DNA of 64,000 nt, from assembly GCF_030389965.1 (NCBI RefSeq), contig NZ_CP128401.1:186001-250000 (forward strand). The letters run 5' to 3'. The position numbers and the translations under genes are program-made. The DNA comes from Candidatus Chlorohelix allophototropha. GTDB lineage: Bacteria > Chloroflexota > Chloroflexia > Chloroheliales > Chloroheliaceae. Below the pieces are notes generated by a model, which was not told the origin of the DNA, made no database searches, and worked only from the letters and a program-made list of their open reading frames with translations. Shown here one piece after another: positions 44,697 to 55,026 of the stretch; within the stretch, counting starts at the first letter, position 1; the number at the start of each line of letters is the position of its first letter.

Positions 44697-46007
44697 TTAG
44701 CCAAGCTCTCCTGTAGCTGCAGCTGATGTTTTACAAACCCTAGCAACTAGACGAGTTCCTTTTCCGGGTTGGCTATCCAGTAGAAATTCGCCTCCTGTGA
44801 TTTCGAGGCGTTCCTGTAACCCCAGTAACCCGTAACCACTACTCTGCCCGGTTGACAAGTTTTGCAAATCAAATCCCTTACCGTTATCCTCAAGCGTCAG
44901 TTCAGCCACGTGTACCTCAAACTTCAATTGCAATCTAGCTCGACTAGCGTCGGAATGGCGTTGCACATTGGTTAGTCCTTCCTGTGCCACCCGATAAAGC
45001 ACCATCAAAACCTGTTTTGAGAAACCAGCTTCGCTTCCGCTTATTTCAAGCTCAATTTTTAAATGTTCATTTTGCAGATTTGCTACTAATACCGGCAATT
45101 TCCTTTCAAGTGAAAAGAGTTCCTGACTGGTACGCAATGATTTTATCGACTCGCGCACATCTTGCAAAGCTTCGTTTGCCAAACGGCGCGCATCGGTCAC
45201 GGCTTGTTCCGCTTCGGCCGGATTCTTTTCTTTAAAAGCCCTAGCTTTTCCGAGTAGCACGCTTATAACGGTAAGATAATGTCCTAAGCTGTCATGAATA
45301 TCACGGGCAAGCCGATTACGTTCCCTTGTAGCAGCAAGTTCCTCTACCTGACGTTGCGATTGCTTTAACTCTTTCAATAGTCGCTCGGCGTTTGTCCGGC
45401 TGCTTTTTTCACGGCGAAGGGTGTAAGCTGTGGTCATAATAAAGATGAGGCAGATGGTGAAAATATTTATAAACGGCAAGGGTCTGGGCATTTCAGAAGC
45501 GATTGTCGCAAAGAATAATACTCGAATTGCAAAAATCAGCCAAGTTAGTAACCCAACCCCGATTCCCACCCCACTTCCAAAATATATTAACGCCGAGAAT
45601 GGGATTATCAAATACATAAAAAGGGTTATTTCATTTGGATTTACTACTGAAATAAGCGCAACTAACCCGACCCGCAGCAGAAAATAGCCGGTAGCTACTC
45701 GCATTGGCATTTCTTCGCCCCAACGCCAATATTCATAACGGTCAATTGCCAGCAGAATAAAGGTAGCTACAACCAACGCCGTTATTTGCCACCACTCAAA
45801 AACATGGTAACTACTGCCGTAAAAATTGCGATCATAAAAAAGGCTTAGGCAGGCTCCGAGGTAGATTGGAGTAGAAATCCAGTCAAAGGGTTTAGAAATT
45901 AGCCAATTATACCAGTGTCGGGAATTCCTCCCAAGGGGTATATTTTTCTCGTCGGGTTGAAATTCTAATTTGGTTTGGGAATTTTCCAAAAATTTGCTAC
46001 CTAGCAT
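44697..46007 (-). CDS. NarL-type sensor histidine kinase with membrane N-terminus
   Basis: 436 residues. About five to six membrane helices (residues 45-195) form the sensor part with only short loops, suggesting detection of a membrane or cell-envelope signal as in LiaS/DesK-type kinases. A coiled coil follows, then the HisKA_3 phosphoacceptor RLARDIHDSLGHYL with His238. The HATPase_c domain has EGLTNVQRHSDA, LEDNGKGF and SGYGLLGLQERLEITGG. GAGGT lies 8 nt before the ATG at 46007. It is the first gene of the two-component operon and is divergent from the lipoprotein gene. Confidence 0.93.
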   Translation of the reverse strand: MLGSKFLENSQTKLEFQPDEKNIPLGRNSRHWYNWLISKPFDWISTPIYLGACLSLFYDRNFYGSSYHVFEWWQITALVVATFILLAIDRYEYWRWGEEMPMRVATGYFLLRVGLVALISVVNPNEITLFMYLIIPFSALIYFGSGVGIGVGLLTWLIFAIRVLFFATIASEMPRPLPFINIFTICLIFIMTTAYTLRREKSSRTNAERLLKELKQSQRQVEELAATRERNRLARDIHDSLGHYLTVISVLLGKARAFKEKNPAEAEQAVTDARRLANEALQDVRESIKSLRTSQELFSLERKLPVLVANLQNEHLKIELEISGSEAGFSKQVLMVLYRVAQEGLTNVQRHSDASRARLQLKFEVHVAELTLEDNGKGFDLQNLSTGQSSGYGLLGLQERLEITGGEFLLDSQPGKGTRLVARVCKTSAAATGELG

Positions 46008-46200
46008 ATAACAAGTACCTCATCTGGGATTTAACTATAGCAGAGGAAATCGGAGAGAACAATATGCCGTAAGTCACATTACTACAGACATATTCAAAAT
46101 ATGCCGACAGCCACATCAAAAATATCGAATTTACTATTAAGCTCAATACTGTAAATAAATTCCAAATCTAGCTTATGGCTATCAATCAGAAAGGGAACCG

Positions 46201-46992
46201 ATGTATAAAACTGGTATAAAGCTTGTCTTATTAGCGCTTTTGTTAAGTACCATGGCTCTTAGCGCTTGTGGCGACAATACGGCTACAACCGCAGCCGTCG
46301 CAACGACGCTTGCCACCACCACAACCTCGCCTGCTACAACCGTCGCATCTACGACAACTATGGCAACAACTGCTGCTTCATCAAAACCGTTGCGCAACTC
46401 TCGCTATTGCGAGGTGATACCGGTCTTTCAGGAATCTGGCAAACTGGTTCAGTATGTGTATAACACCCAAGGGTTGAGTGATTGCCCACAAGATGCTTGG
46501 AAAGCTTTAAACGCAACTGATTTAGCAAAAAATCTTGGCTCGTTACAAGTTACGCTGAATGGTCCACGCTATTGGATGATGGATCAGGTTATTGCAAGCG
46601 GTGATAGTGCAGCTGGAGAAGTAAAAACCTTTGGTGACCTGAAAATGCAATTGCGGGCAAAAATCGAAATTCCGGCAGGTACTACAATGGCAGGTCCCTA
46701 TTCCGAAAATATCATTCAGCGCAATACCGAATATGTGTTTTTAAGTGGCAAGCCCACCTTTCAACTTGTTTCTCCTAATGGAGACACCTATGTTATGCAA
46801 ACATATTCGCAAATTATTGACCCTAAGCTTTCTATAGATGATTTAGCAAATCTCGGTACACGGCTGAAACTGCCAACAGGCTGGCAATTCAAAGTCGTTA
46901 CTCCTGATCAAGACCTGCATTTGGTGGCAAAAGGTGCGGCATATCTTATACAGGACGACCTCACCAATTCTTATCAGAAGGTTACAAAATAG
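46201..46992 (+). CDS. Secreted lipoprotein with a Thr/Ala-rich linker
   Basis: 263 residues. The signal peptide with lipobox LALLLSTMALSAC gives lipid attachment at Cys. A low-complexity Thr/Ala/Ser linker of about 40 residues (TTAAVATTLATTTTSPATT) leads to a compact domain (LRNSRYCEVIPVF, then LSDCPQDAWKALNATDLAK and ARYWMMDQV-type core). The core repeats the layout of proteins in which two Cys flank 'VIP...SDCP', but I cannot name the family. The neighbouring sensor kinase and the MMPL exporter suggest a cell-envelope role. The lgt gene in this window would modify it. Confidence 0.75.
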   Translation: MYKTGIKLVLLALLLSTMALSACGDNTATTAAVATTLATTTTSPATTVASTTTMATTAASSKPLRNSRYCEVIPVFQESGKLVQYVYNTQGLSDCPQDAWKALNATDLAKNLGSLQVTLNGPRYWMMDQVIASGDSAAGEVKTFGDLKMQLRAKIEIPAGTTMAGPYSENIIQRNTEYVFLSGKPTFQLVSPNGDTYVMQTYSQIIDPKLSIDDLANLGTRLKLPTGWQFKVVTPDQDLHLVAKGAAYLIQDDLTNSYQKVTK

Positions 46993-47130
46993 GCGCAGCG
47001 CTTCAGAAATAATAAAATCCATTAAGCGGCACAGGATATAAAACGGTGTCGCTTAATATTTCATATATAGCGGTAAGAGTGTCACTACAATAATTCGATC
47101 ATTTTAAAACTATAGATTGCGAGGAATTTA

Positions 47131-49407
47131 ATGAGAGTTTTTGGCAGGATTGCAGTAAAATTCCGCTACTTGGTGGTGTTAATCTGGGTAGGTGTAACAA
47201 TTGTATGTGTGACGTTTTTGCCCTCACTCAGCAGCGTTCTTAACAGCGATAACAGCGCATTTTTACCATCAGACTCGCCGAGTTTACACGCTTTGCAACT
47301 GGATAACCCCTTCCAAGCTACCGGAGGTGCAACCACTTTAGTAGTGGCTTCTCGTAATGACACTCAACTAAGCGCCGACGACCAAACGGCTTTCACCACC
47401 GTACTCAATTCCATAAAAGGTGTGGCGCATATTAAGAACGTGCGCGATCAAGGCATTTCCAGTGACGGAAAAGCACATAAAGCCTTGCTTGAATTTGATA
47501 TTGGTACGGGCAGTCCTGATGCGGAAAATATAATAAATACTATCCGCGCCAAGTTTACATCACAAAATCTACCAACCGGATTAAGCTTCAATCTGACCGG
47601 GCAATTAGCTTCAACAGTGGATAACAACAAGGCATCAGCCGATGCTCAACGTCTTACCCAGACCCTTTCAAATTTGGCTATTCTAATCATGTTAGTTCTG
47701 GTGTATCGGGCTATACTAGCGCCGATACTTACCCTCCTAGCGCCTGTTTTGGTTTTGATTTTGTCGGGACCGGTAATTGCCGGGCTGGTGACAACCGGAA
47801 TCATTCAGGCTTCCAGCGTGACACAAGCCATCCTGACAATTCTGGTTTTAGGCGCAGGTACAGATTATGGCCTGTTTCTAACTCTCAGAATGCACGAGGA
47901 ATTGCGCAGAGGGTTAACACCACACGAGGCAGTAATCGAGGCAGTTGACAAAGTAGGCGAATCAATCAGCTTTTCCGCCGGTACTGTTATTGGGGCGATG
48001 TTATGTCTTTTGCTGGCTTCCTTTGGTATTTATCGCGGTTTAGGCCCAAGTCTCGCTATCGCGATTGCTCTTATGCTTCTGGCAGCTTTAACCTTCCTAC
48101 CGGCACTGTTGGCAATATTTGGCAAATGGCTTTTCTGGCCCGCCAAACTAAAAGTTGGTGTGGTAGAAAAACCGGGCGCATGGGGACAGATAGCGGTTAA
48201 AGTAGTTGAACATCCGATAATAACGCTGGTATTAGGAATTGTTGCCTTCGGAGGACTCTCCATCGCCGTATTTGGCTATAGCCCGGCAGGCTTTGGCGGT
48301 TCTAACACCGGACCTAGCGGCTATGACTCGGCTAACGGTACCGCAGCTATTGCGGCACACTATCCGCCAGCCGTGGTCAATCCAACAACAGTGTTACTTA
48401 AATTCTCTGACCCTGTTTGGAGTGATTTAAGCAAGGTACAACAGGCTGAACAAAGTTTAGAAAAAACACCCGTGTTCCGTTCGGTCAGCGGACCCCTTAA
48501 CCCTAACGGTACTGCCATAACTACGGCTCAGCTACAATCGCTTTACAGTCAGTTAGGTTCACCTAGCACTTTAGCCGCTACCCCTCCGGCTTCCTCTCAA
48601 ATCTCGGCTCAGACCTATAATGCTTATCGGGCAATTGCTCAGTTTATCAGCCCGGATGGGAAAACTGTGGCTTTTTACACAACCCTTTCTGCAGGAGACC
48701 CTACCAGTACTCCCGCTTTAAATGCTGTTCCGTCAATCCGTAAAAGTGTAAGCGATATTGCCGGACAAGTGGGAGCGGTGGATAACGGAGTAAACGGTAT
48801 GGCTGCTGTCGGTTACGATGTTAGCACTGCTTCTGATAATGATTTATTTCGAATAGTACCGATTGTTATGCTACTCATTGCACTATTATTGGCGCTGGTT
48901 ATGCGGAGTTTGGTAGCGCCAATATATCTGGTTCTGAGTGTAGCATTATCTTTTGGAGCTTCCTTCGGCATTGCGGTACTGATATTTATGACCTTTGGAG
49001 GACAATCAGGCTTAAACTTTGTCTTACCATTCCTGATGTTTGTTTTCTTGATGGCGCTAGGAGAGGATTACAATATTCTGGTGATGAGCCGGATTAGGGA
49101 GGAAGCTCAGAAATTTTCTTTGCACACCGCTATTACCGATGCTTTGAATGCTACCGGTACAACTGTAACCTCTGCCGGATTAATTCTGGCGGCAACTTTT
49201 GCAGTGTCGGGTATCTTCGGCGCAACCGACCAGATTCGCCAACTTGGTACAGGTATCGCCATCGGAGTAATTCTCGATACATTCTTGGTGAGAACCCTTT
49301 TAGTGCCATCCGTAGTGGCGCTGGTGGGGCGTTGGAACTGGTGGCCCTCTGCTTTATATCGTAAACAAGAAGTGGTTGAAAGGGCAATGGATTTACAAGC
49401 AAGATAA
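47131..49407 (+). CDS. MMPL-family RND-type membrane transporter
   Basis: 758 residues with two MMPL repeats. Each has one helix, a large outside loop and a bundle of five or six helices. The first bundle includes LAILIMLVLVYRAILAPILTLL and GAGTDYGLFLTLRMHEELRRG; the second VMLLIALLLALVMRSLVAP and GEDYNILVMSRIREE. The GTDYGLF and GEDYNIL motifs hold the Asp-Tyr pairs of the proton-relay site. MMPL proteins export lipids or hydrophobic compounds. ATG at 47131 is preceded by a GCGAGGAA-type site. It lies 140 nt after the lipoprotein gene. Confidence 0.93.
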   Translation: MRVFGRIAVKFRYLVVLIWVGVTIVCVTFLPSLSSVLNSDNSAFLPSDSPSLHALQLDNPFQATGGATTLVVASRNDTQLSADDQTAFTTVLNSIKGVAHIKNVRDQGISSDGKAHKALLEFDIGTGSPDAENIINTIRAKFTSQNLPTGLSFNLTGQLASTVDNNKASADAQRLTQTLSNLAILIMLVLVYRAILAPILTLLAPVLVLILSGPVIAGLVTTGIIQASSVTQAILTILVLGAGTDYGLFLTLRMHEELRRGLTPHEAVIEAVDKVGESISFSAGTVIGAMLCLLLASFGIYRGLGPSLAIAIALMLLAALTFLPALLAIFGKWLFWPAKLKVGVVEKPGAWGQIAVKVVEHPIITLVLGIVAFGGLSIAVFGYSPAGFGGSNTGPSGYDSANGTAAIAAHYPPAVVNPTTVLLKFSDPVWSDLSKVQQAEQSLEKTPVFRSVSGPLNPNGTAITTAQLQSLYSQLGSPSTLAATPPASSQISAQTYNAYRAIAQFISPDGKTVAFYTTLSAGDPTSTPALNAVPSIRKSVSDIAGQVGAVDNGVNGMAAVGYDVSTASDNDLFRIVPIVMLLIALLLALVMRSLVAPIYLVLSVALSFGASFGIAVLIFMTFGGQSGLNFVLPFLMFVFLMALGEDYNILVMSRIREEAQKFSLHTAITDALNATGTTVTSAGLILAATFAVSGIFGATDQIRQLGTGIAIGVILDTFLVRTLLVPSVVALVGRWNWWPSALYRKQEVVERAMDLQAR

Positions 49408-49493
49408 ATTGGGTAGGGAGGTCGACAGAAACGGGATTGAGTAATCAGTTACCGCGCTGGTCGCCTACCCTACCGAACTGTAGAGTCGCTGAT

Positions 49494-51776
49494 TTAGTGG
49501 TATTCACCACATTGATATAACTCCGTGTCTCCTCCCGGTCTGAGACCATTTTGATTGTTCTTATTTGCAGAGCTATTACCGGGTTGGTTTGCAGTACTGC
49601 TGGATGACCCCATATAGGCATCCCTACTCACAACCTGACAATGCTGCTGCAGGTACTGATTGACCACGTTATCCTGGCCACCATCAGACTGGAAGAAGCG
49701 AACCTTATGGCTGGCGACCAGTTGGGCAACCTGCTCGGGGGTGGTTACGATCCTGTCATTGCCCAGAAAACCACCCAGTGACATAACCGGCAAACCGGTT
49801 TGAGTAATAAACGGGGCAGCCTGGTTGGAATTGTCGAACGCTACCAGGTAGTAATAGCCATCCCGGTTATTCACTAGATACTGAAGCAACCTTTGATCGT
49901 TTTGCCCGCTACCGCCTTGGGGGTCTCCCCCGGGATTATTGACCGGCCGGTTAATTGCAGTGGTAGTCTGGGCCTGGGCTGAATATATCCACCATCCGGC
50001 GCTAACCAACAGGAAGACTGCCAGCAGCAACCCGGTCATAACCGCCGGGTTTAATAACCTGCTTATTGAACGGCGGCTGAAAAGACCGCTCAGGCCGAAT
50101 ATAATCATAAAGACAACTCCCAGCGCTAGGAGCAGATATAACTGCCCGCCTATATTGGTCCCAATAAATTCCAGCCAGGCCTGGGAAATACCACCGTTGT
50201 TTGAGGAACCCGACCCGGCCCCTTCTGGAATAGCCGAAACGAGTGAACCGGAAAGAGCGGAAAAAACTGTCTGAAATGACCAGGAGAGCGGGGTTGCCAG
50301 CAGGATCGCCACCATTACCCCGATTACGCCCCGGGAAAGGTAGCCCCCGAAACGGTCAGTTTTATTGAACCGGCCAACCCCAAAGGCGATTAAAGTACAG
50401 ATCCCTGCTACCAGCAGCACCGGACTTACCCATTTGTTCCAACCGGGATAGCCGGCCAGGATGTAAGTCTGGTAAACTGCGGTTGCGAACAGACCCTCAG
50501 GTAAGAACCAGGCCCGCCAACCGCCCAGGCGGTAGCCCTGCCACAATATCACCAGTGCTATACCGGCCAGGGCTGCCTGGGCCGGAGCCATAATATTCAG
50601 GTAGTAGCTATGGTTGATACCTTTCGAAAAACTAAAAACAAGGCCATAGATCAGCCACCAACCGCCCCAGAGCAGGATAGACTGCAAACGGCGTGACCGT
50701 GCTTCCCCTTTTGACATAGTAAAAAGAATATAAGGGGCAACCAATAACAGGCCCGGTAATGCCAGCGGGAAGAACCAGTTGTATTCACCGGCAAGTTCGG
50801 GAGTGAGCATCCGGGCAACGCCGTATTGACCAACAAAGCCGCTGGGTGCGCCACCCCCAGTTCCGCCCGGCCCGGCAGTTCCGCCCCCGGGGTTATGGGG
50901 CATATTTCCATCAACCCTTCCCAGACCGTTGTAGTTCAGGATCAAATCCAGTTCTGAGTTGGTGGTACTGTTATCCACATAAGGCCTTTGGGCGGCAGGG
51001 GTTAGGTCTACCGCCAGCGCCCAGGAAAAGGAAACTGTCAGGATAACTAATCCGGCCAGGGTCAGGTGCAGGAGGCGTTTTTTCCAGCCTACCCGGGCTG
51101 TTAAAAAATACATCAGGAAAAAAGCCGGCAACACGACATAGGCCTCCAGCATTTTTACGTTAAAGGCCAACCCAACCAGAATGGCTCCCAGCAAAAGCCA
51201 GCGCAACTGGCCTTTTTCTGCCGCCCGCAGCATCGCCCAGGCCGCCAGTATCAGGGTAAATACCAGGATGCTCTCAGGGTTGTTATGCCGGTTCATTACC
51301 ACCCAGATTGGTGTGACGGTCAAAAACAGTGCGGAGAGCAAACCGGCCAGCGACCCGAATGAGCGCTTTACCATTAGGTACAACAGAAAAACGCCGCCTA
51401 CCCCTGCCAGGGCTTCGGGTAACAATAAAGTGACTCCGCTGTAACCGAATACTTTCACAAAAGCGGTCTGGATCCATAAAGCTACCGGGGGTTTATCAAC
51501 CGTCACAAACCCACCCGGGTCAAATGAAACGTAAAAAAAGTTGTGCCAGCTCTGCGCCATACTTCTAACGGCAGCGGCATAATACTGGTTAGAAAAACCG
51601 TTAATGCTCAGGTTCCAGAAACCCAGGTAGGTAGACAGCAAAAGAATAAGGCTCAAAGCCAGGTGCTCCAGATTCCAAATCAATTTAAATCTGGAAAATC
51701 TAAAATTTATCTTTAGTTTTTTACCGTTATACCCTCTAACAAGGTTTGAGATTGTATTCATATAGCTGATTAACAC
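49494..51776 (-). CDS. Membrane glycosyltransferase, GT39/ArnT-like (PMT family)
   Basis: 760 residues with about ten membrane helices. The N-terminal loop has the family site FYVSFDPGGFVTVDKPPVALWIQ with the catalytic acidic residue, then RHNNPESILVFTLILAAW. A long outside region follows, containing a Gly-rich NMPHNPGGGTAGPGGTGGG and, after the last helix, a globular tail (LVNNRDGYYYLVAFDNSNQAA) ending with Cys pairs. Such enzymes move sugars from polyprenyl-phosphate donors to proteins or lipids. The start is unclear: GTG 51776 touches AAAAAGG, while ATG 51761 has it 14 nt away. It is convergent with the MMPL gene. Confidence 0.88.
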   Translation of the reverse strand: MLISYMNTISNLVRGYNGKKLKINFRFSRFKLIWNLEHLALSLILLLSTYLGFWNLSINGFSNQYYAAAVRSMAQSWHNFFYVSFDPGGFVTVDKPPVALWIQTAFVKVFGYSGVTLLLPEALAGVGGVFLLYLMVKRSFGSLAGLLSALFLTVTPIWVVMNRHNNPESILVFTLILAAWAMLRAAEKGQLRWLLLGAILVGLAFNVKMLEAYVVLPAFFLMYFLTARVGWKKRLLHLTLAGLVILTVSFSWALAVDLTPAAQRPYVDNSTTNSELDLILNYNGLGRVDGNMPHNPGGGTAGPGGTGGGAPSGFVGQYGVARMLTPELAGEYNWFFPLALPGLLLVAPYILFTMSKGEARSRRLQSILLWGGWWLIYGLVFSFSKGINHSYYLNIMAPAQAALAGIALVILWQGYRLGGWRAWFLPEGLFATAVYQTYILAGYPGWNKWVSPVLLVAGICTLIAFGVGRFNKTDRFGGYLSRGVIGVMVAILLATPLSWSFQTVFSALSGSLVSAIPEGAGSGSSNNGGISQAWLEFIGTNIGGQLYLLLALGVVFMIIFGLSGLFSRRSISRLLNPAVMTGLLLAVFLLVSAGWWIYSAQAQTTTAINRPVNNPGGDPQGGSGQNDQRLLQYLVNNRDGYYYLVAFDNSNQAAPFITQTGLPVMSLGGFLGNDRIVTTPEQVAQLVASHKVRFFQSDGGQDNVVNQYLQQHCQVVSRDAYMGSSSSTANQPGNSSANKNNQNGLRPGGDTELYQCGEYH

Positions 51777-51842
51777 CTTTTTGTAATTATCAGGCAGAGT
51801 AAGTCATTTAAGGCCAGTTCTTGTGGAGATGATTCTATACTG

Positions 51843-52454
51843 CTATCCTCTCTCTTTTTCTTGCCGGGAATAACTGGCGTTTAAAGTAGCGCTGGCCAGA
51901 GTGATGTCCTTTATGGCCACCAGCAAGGTATCCCTGTTGACCTGAGCGGGTGGCACACTCAGCCTGGGTGGTGACGAGAGGGCATAAATCGTATAGGTAT
52001 AAACTTTTGGCCCTGAGCCTTTGGAGCATGGGGGTGTATATTCGGTTTTACCGTTGACACTGTTATTTCCAAGCGTTCCAATACCTGTAACATTACGCGG
52101 CAAACTGGTAACAGTGAGCGGAATATTATACAGTACCCAGTACCAGTGAATATCGTCCGGTCCGGCAACATGGTGCATAATCAAGGCAAACTCCTGCGTG
52201 CCAGCCGGAGCACCACTCCAGGAAAGCGGTAGGGTGGCGCTTGTCCCATCGCAGGTATAATCTTTCGGCAATAGTCCGCCTTCCACAACCTCGCTACTTT
52301 GCAGGACAAAAGATGAGGTTAATTGTGGAGTCGCCGCAGATGGGGTGGTTATTACGTTGGGCATGCTGCTTGTAATAGTATTGTTGTCCGTGCCACACGC
52401 ACTCAATATAATTATTAAAGAACTTATTAAAAGAATTGTCTTGACCTTTCGCAT
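51843..52454 (-). CDS. PEBP/YbhB-family lipoprotein
   Basis: 203 residues from the ATG at 52454, 9 nt after GGAGGAAGG (a TTG at 52463 is the longer alternative). A signal peptide with lipobox IIILSAC precedes the PEBP fold: LPKDYTCDGTSATLPLSW, then the conserved FALIMHHVAGPDDIHWYWVLYNIP, and GKTEYTPPCSKGSGPKVYTYTIYAL. YbhB-type proteins bind small anions or phospholipid head groups; the role here is unknown. It lies between the GT39 gene and the repeat-bearing secreted protein, all on the minus strand. Confidence 0.9.
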   Translation of the reverse strand: MRKVKTILLISSLIIILSACGTDNNTITSSMPNVITTPSAATPQLTSSFVLQSSEVVEGGLLPKDYTCDGTSATLPLSWSGAPAGTQEFALIMHHVAGPDDIHWYWVLYNIPLTVTSLPRNVTGIGTLGNNSVNGKTEYTPPCSKGSGPKVYTYTIYALSSPPRLSVPPAQVNRDTLLVAIKDITLASATLNASYSRQEKERG

Positions 52455-52477
52455 CTGCGGCAACCTTCCTCCGGTAC

Positions 52478-54319
52478 TTAGCTGAAAAGGAAATCAGTAT
52501 TTGCAACTATGGGCATATTAATCATGTCCGAATAGAGATAAGCTTTATTGTCGGGACAAGGATAATTGTCTAAATCCCTGATTCCCATAAGCTTTTGCTT
52601 CTGAGTTGCGGTTAGCGTCTTGCCCACCTGAGCAAAAGCGGTGGCGTAGTAATACGAGATTTCGCCGTCCAATGCGCCGTAGCTTCTAGAAAGGGTAATG
52701 ACGCTGGCTTCATCTATTGTTCCCCCTGCCAGAGCTTTACGTAATTCAGTAGCGATTGCACGCCTCGTGCTCACTATTCCGGTAAGGGCCGGTTTTTGGG
52801 TGTTCACTATACTTGTAATGACCGGCTTCTGGGTGCTATCCAACGTATCAATAAATTCCTGTCCTTTGTCGCCGGTAATAGACTCGTCAATCGTGTAACC
52901 GGCATTTCCTATAGCCGGGGCATCCTTGATATAAAATCCCCCGAAATAATCGCCTTGCCTTTCCGGGCAAAAATAGGTGTCTGCTTCTACGTTTCCGCCG
53001 TACCAGCTAAGTATGTCGCTGGCATATGACATTACCAGCACATCCTCATCATGACTGAGACTCTTTTTATCAACCTGATCGGCCAGAGCAGGCCACGAAG
53101 CAAATCCGCCTTTGAGCATATTATCGAGGTAAGCAGTTTGTTGTGAACTTAACGACTTGATTATTCCCGCATACAACTCGGCTCTCTGGATGCTGATTTT
53201 TGCATCCAGCTCATACAGGTCAGAAGAGTACTGTATTACGGCAGATTTGCTTAAGCCGGAAGAGCCTGTAGGAATATTCCCAGTCAATTGGCGTCTGAAC
53301 GCCACCATCAGGGGAAATCTTTTATAGGCAAAATCGTTGACTAAACTGGTCTGGGTTTTGGCAAGCGCAATCAATTTTGCTTTTTGCGTATCGTTCAAGG
53401 TATATAAGACATTGTTAGCAGCATTGGTGACAAAATCAGTGCTGTGCCCCTTGCCTGCCTGGGTAACGTCACGCAAGTACTGAAAGCCGAAAAAATCTGC
53501 TACCTTACCCGGCGGTAAGAAAGAATCGGTGCCGGTATTTCCGGTTAAAAATCCGAGACCATCAAAGGCAAGCGTTGCTAATTGGGCATTATCTGAAATG
53601 GCTTGTTCTATGCTGTAGCTGTTTCCTCCATTTCCTGTAGCGGCAGGAGCTTTGTTACTTGTGGGGCCATTTTTGATTTGTTTGCCCAATAACCCCAGGA
53701 GTATGTCATAGGGTTTCTGGTTCTCAGGGTGATACTCAAAGCGTGCCCGCTCAAACCATTGCACCGTGAAAGTTTTGCCGGTCTCCGGGTCCGTCTCTTT
53801 AAGCTCTTCGCTGATAGGAATGCCCAAGCGTTCCACTCCCCCGTTTTCCTGCCAGTATTTTAGGAAACCACCGCGCAGGTTATGGCCTGTTTCATTGAAA
53901 TACCACTGCTGATCCTGGGGAAGAGAAGCGTCGTTCAGTTTGGTGGCCTTTTGGAAGACCGGGTCAGTAGCCAGCCTACTGCGATTCAGGTCTTTACCCA
54001 GAAGACCCAGTAACACCTCGTATTTAGTTCCGGCATTTTCAGAGTGCAATTCCATTCGATTGCGCTCAAACCACTGCATGGTAAAGGTTTTGCCGGTTTC
54101 CGGGTCTACCTCGGCTTGAGCATCGGTGATGGGGTAGCCATATGTTGCCAAACCACCATTAGCCTGCCAATATTGGAGAAATTTACCTGCTACCGTATGG
54201 CCTGTTTCAGGGAAATAGCGACTAATATCTGCTGCTAACAATGGTGTCGTAAACAGACTCAGAGTTAGTAAGAGCGCCAAACTACAACTTAATCTAACGT
54301 AGCGTGTACCGAACTTCAT
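52478..54319 (-). CDS. Secreted protein with two 'YFPETGH' repeats, Chloroflexota-type
   Basis: 613 residues with a Sec signal peptide (about 1-29, LALLLTLSLFTTPLLAADIS). Two similar 100-residue repeats follow: RYFPETGHTVAGKFLQYW...YGYPITDA...MQWFERNRMELH, and WYFNETGHNLRGGFLKYW...LGIPISEE...VQWFERARFEYH. A helical C-terminal region of about 370 residues has two copies of LDNMLKGGF/LRDVTQAGKG-type segments and EFIDTLDSTQKPVITSIV. I associate this repeat with secreted Chloroflexota proteins, which supports the taxonomic guess. The ligand is unknown. GAAGG lies 9 nt before the ATG. Confidence 0.75.
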   Translation of the reverse strand: MKFGTRYVRLSCSLALLLTLSLFTTPLLAADISRYFPETGHTVAGKFLQYWQANGGLATYGYPITDAQAEVDPETGKTFTMQWFERNRMELHSENAGTKYEVLLGLLGKDLNRSRLATDPVFQKATKLNDASLPQDQQWYFNETGHNLRGGFLKYWQENGGVERLGIPISEELKETDPETGKTFTVQWFERARFEYHPENQKPYDILLGLLGKQIKNGPTSNKAPAATGNGGNSYSIEQAISDNAQLATLAFDGLGFLTGNTGTDSFLPPGKVADFFGFQYLRDVTQAGKGHSTDFVTNAANNVLYTLNDTQKAKLIALAKTQTSLVNDFAYKRFPLMVAFRRQLTGNIPTGSSGLSKSAVIQYSSDLYELDAKISIQRAELYAGIIKSLSSQQTAYLDNMLKGGFASWPALADQVDKKSLSHDEDVLVMSYASDILSWYGGNVEADTYFCPERQGDYFGGFYIKDAPAIGNAGYTIDESITGDKGQEFIDTLDSTQKPVITSIVNTQKPALTGIVSTRRAIATELRKALAGGTIDEASVITLSRSYGALDGEISYYYATAFAQVGKTLTATQKQKLMGIRDLDNYPCPDNKAYLYSDMINMPIVANTDFLFS

Positions 54320-54641
54320 TGTTTCTACCTTCTTTCTGTCACAAGGGGAGACCTTCTAATTGTTTTATAGCGAGGTTTTCTGGTTGCTTGACCTTACTTT
54401 TTACCTAGATAAAATTAACAAACCAGGCTTAATTAATATTTAAAAGTTACTGACAGAATAATTTAGTCGTATTTCTGATTGGCCCAAGTGCATAGTAAAA
54501 TATCTTTGTGAAATGTCAGTGAAGTCTTCAGGCTGTTCTTTTCGGGAATGGTAGAAAAAGCTCTCTCTGAAACCAGGCTCTCAGGGTTATAATAAATGCT
54601 AAAGCTGTCCTACTTCGATCAAGTTAAAAACGAGTGAATTG
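54320..54641. other. Intergenic stretch, no gene seen
   Basis: A 322-bp AT-rich gap between the secreted-protein gene and a response-regulator fragment. No promoter with both boxes or palindrome of note was recognised. Confidence 0.35.
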
Positions 54642-54767
54642 ATGCTAATTAAAATTCTGGTGGCAGATGACGATTCGGTTTTTCGTGAGCTGGTGTGTGA
54701 TATCGGGGGTTTTGGTGTTGGTGTTCGATTAATAATTAAGAAAGATCAGGATCTGCGTAAAATTTAG
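54642..54767 (+). pseudogene. N-terminal fragment of a response regulator, cut by an inserted element
   Basis: ATG at 54642 encodes MLIKILVADDDSVFREL, the unmistakable start of a receiver domain with its Asp pair. The normal sequence ends after about 22 residues (LVCDI). The frame then runs into the inverted-repeat element at 54721 and stops at 54765. The phosphorylation Asp and everything downstream are missing. Confidence 0.75.
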
Positions 54768-55026
54768 TGGTAAAAGATAGAAAGGCAGACAGAGGTGGTC
54801 AAACAGGCTATGCCGCTTCCGCCCCTAAAACCATGAGCTTCAACAAATCAAAGCTTGCTCTCCCATAAACAGGGAGTCCGACCACTCGCTAAAATCCAGT
54901 GAAATAGGGTGAAACAATGCCCCTTACTTTACTAATATACGAAAAAGGGCTTCCTTTTTTCTTTCTTTTTGCTTTACCACTAATTTTTACGCAGATCCTG
55001 ATCTTTCTTAATTATTAATCGAACAC
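54721..55026. mobile_element. 306-bp inverted-repeat element (MITE-like)
   Basis: The 54-bp arms at 54721-54774 and 54973-55026 are reverse complements with a single mismatch. The outer end is GTGTTCGATTAATAATTAAG. The interior of about 200 bp has no ORF but has further stems (GGTC...GACC, CTCCC/GGGAG). No clear target duplication is seen. It lies between two gene fragments, so its insertion (or a deletion beside it) broke a coding region. The nearly perfect arms point to a recent event. Confidence 0.85.

Noticed and set aside
49410-49470. GGGTAGG...CCTACCC inverted repeat between the MMPL and GT39 genes as another MITE
   Set aside because: Only about 7 bp are symmetric without a target duplication. 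It may simply be a weak bidirectional terminator.
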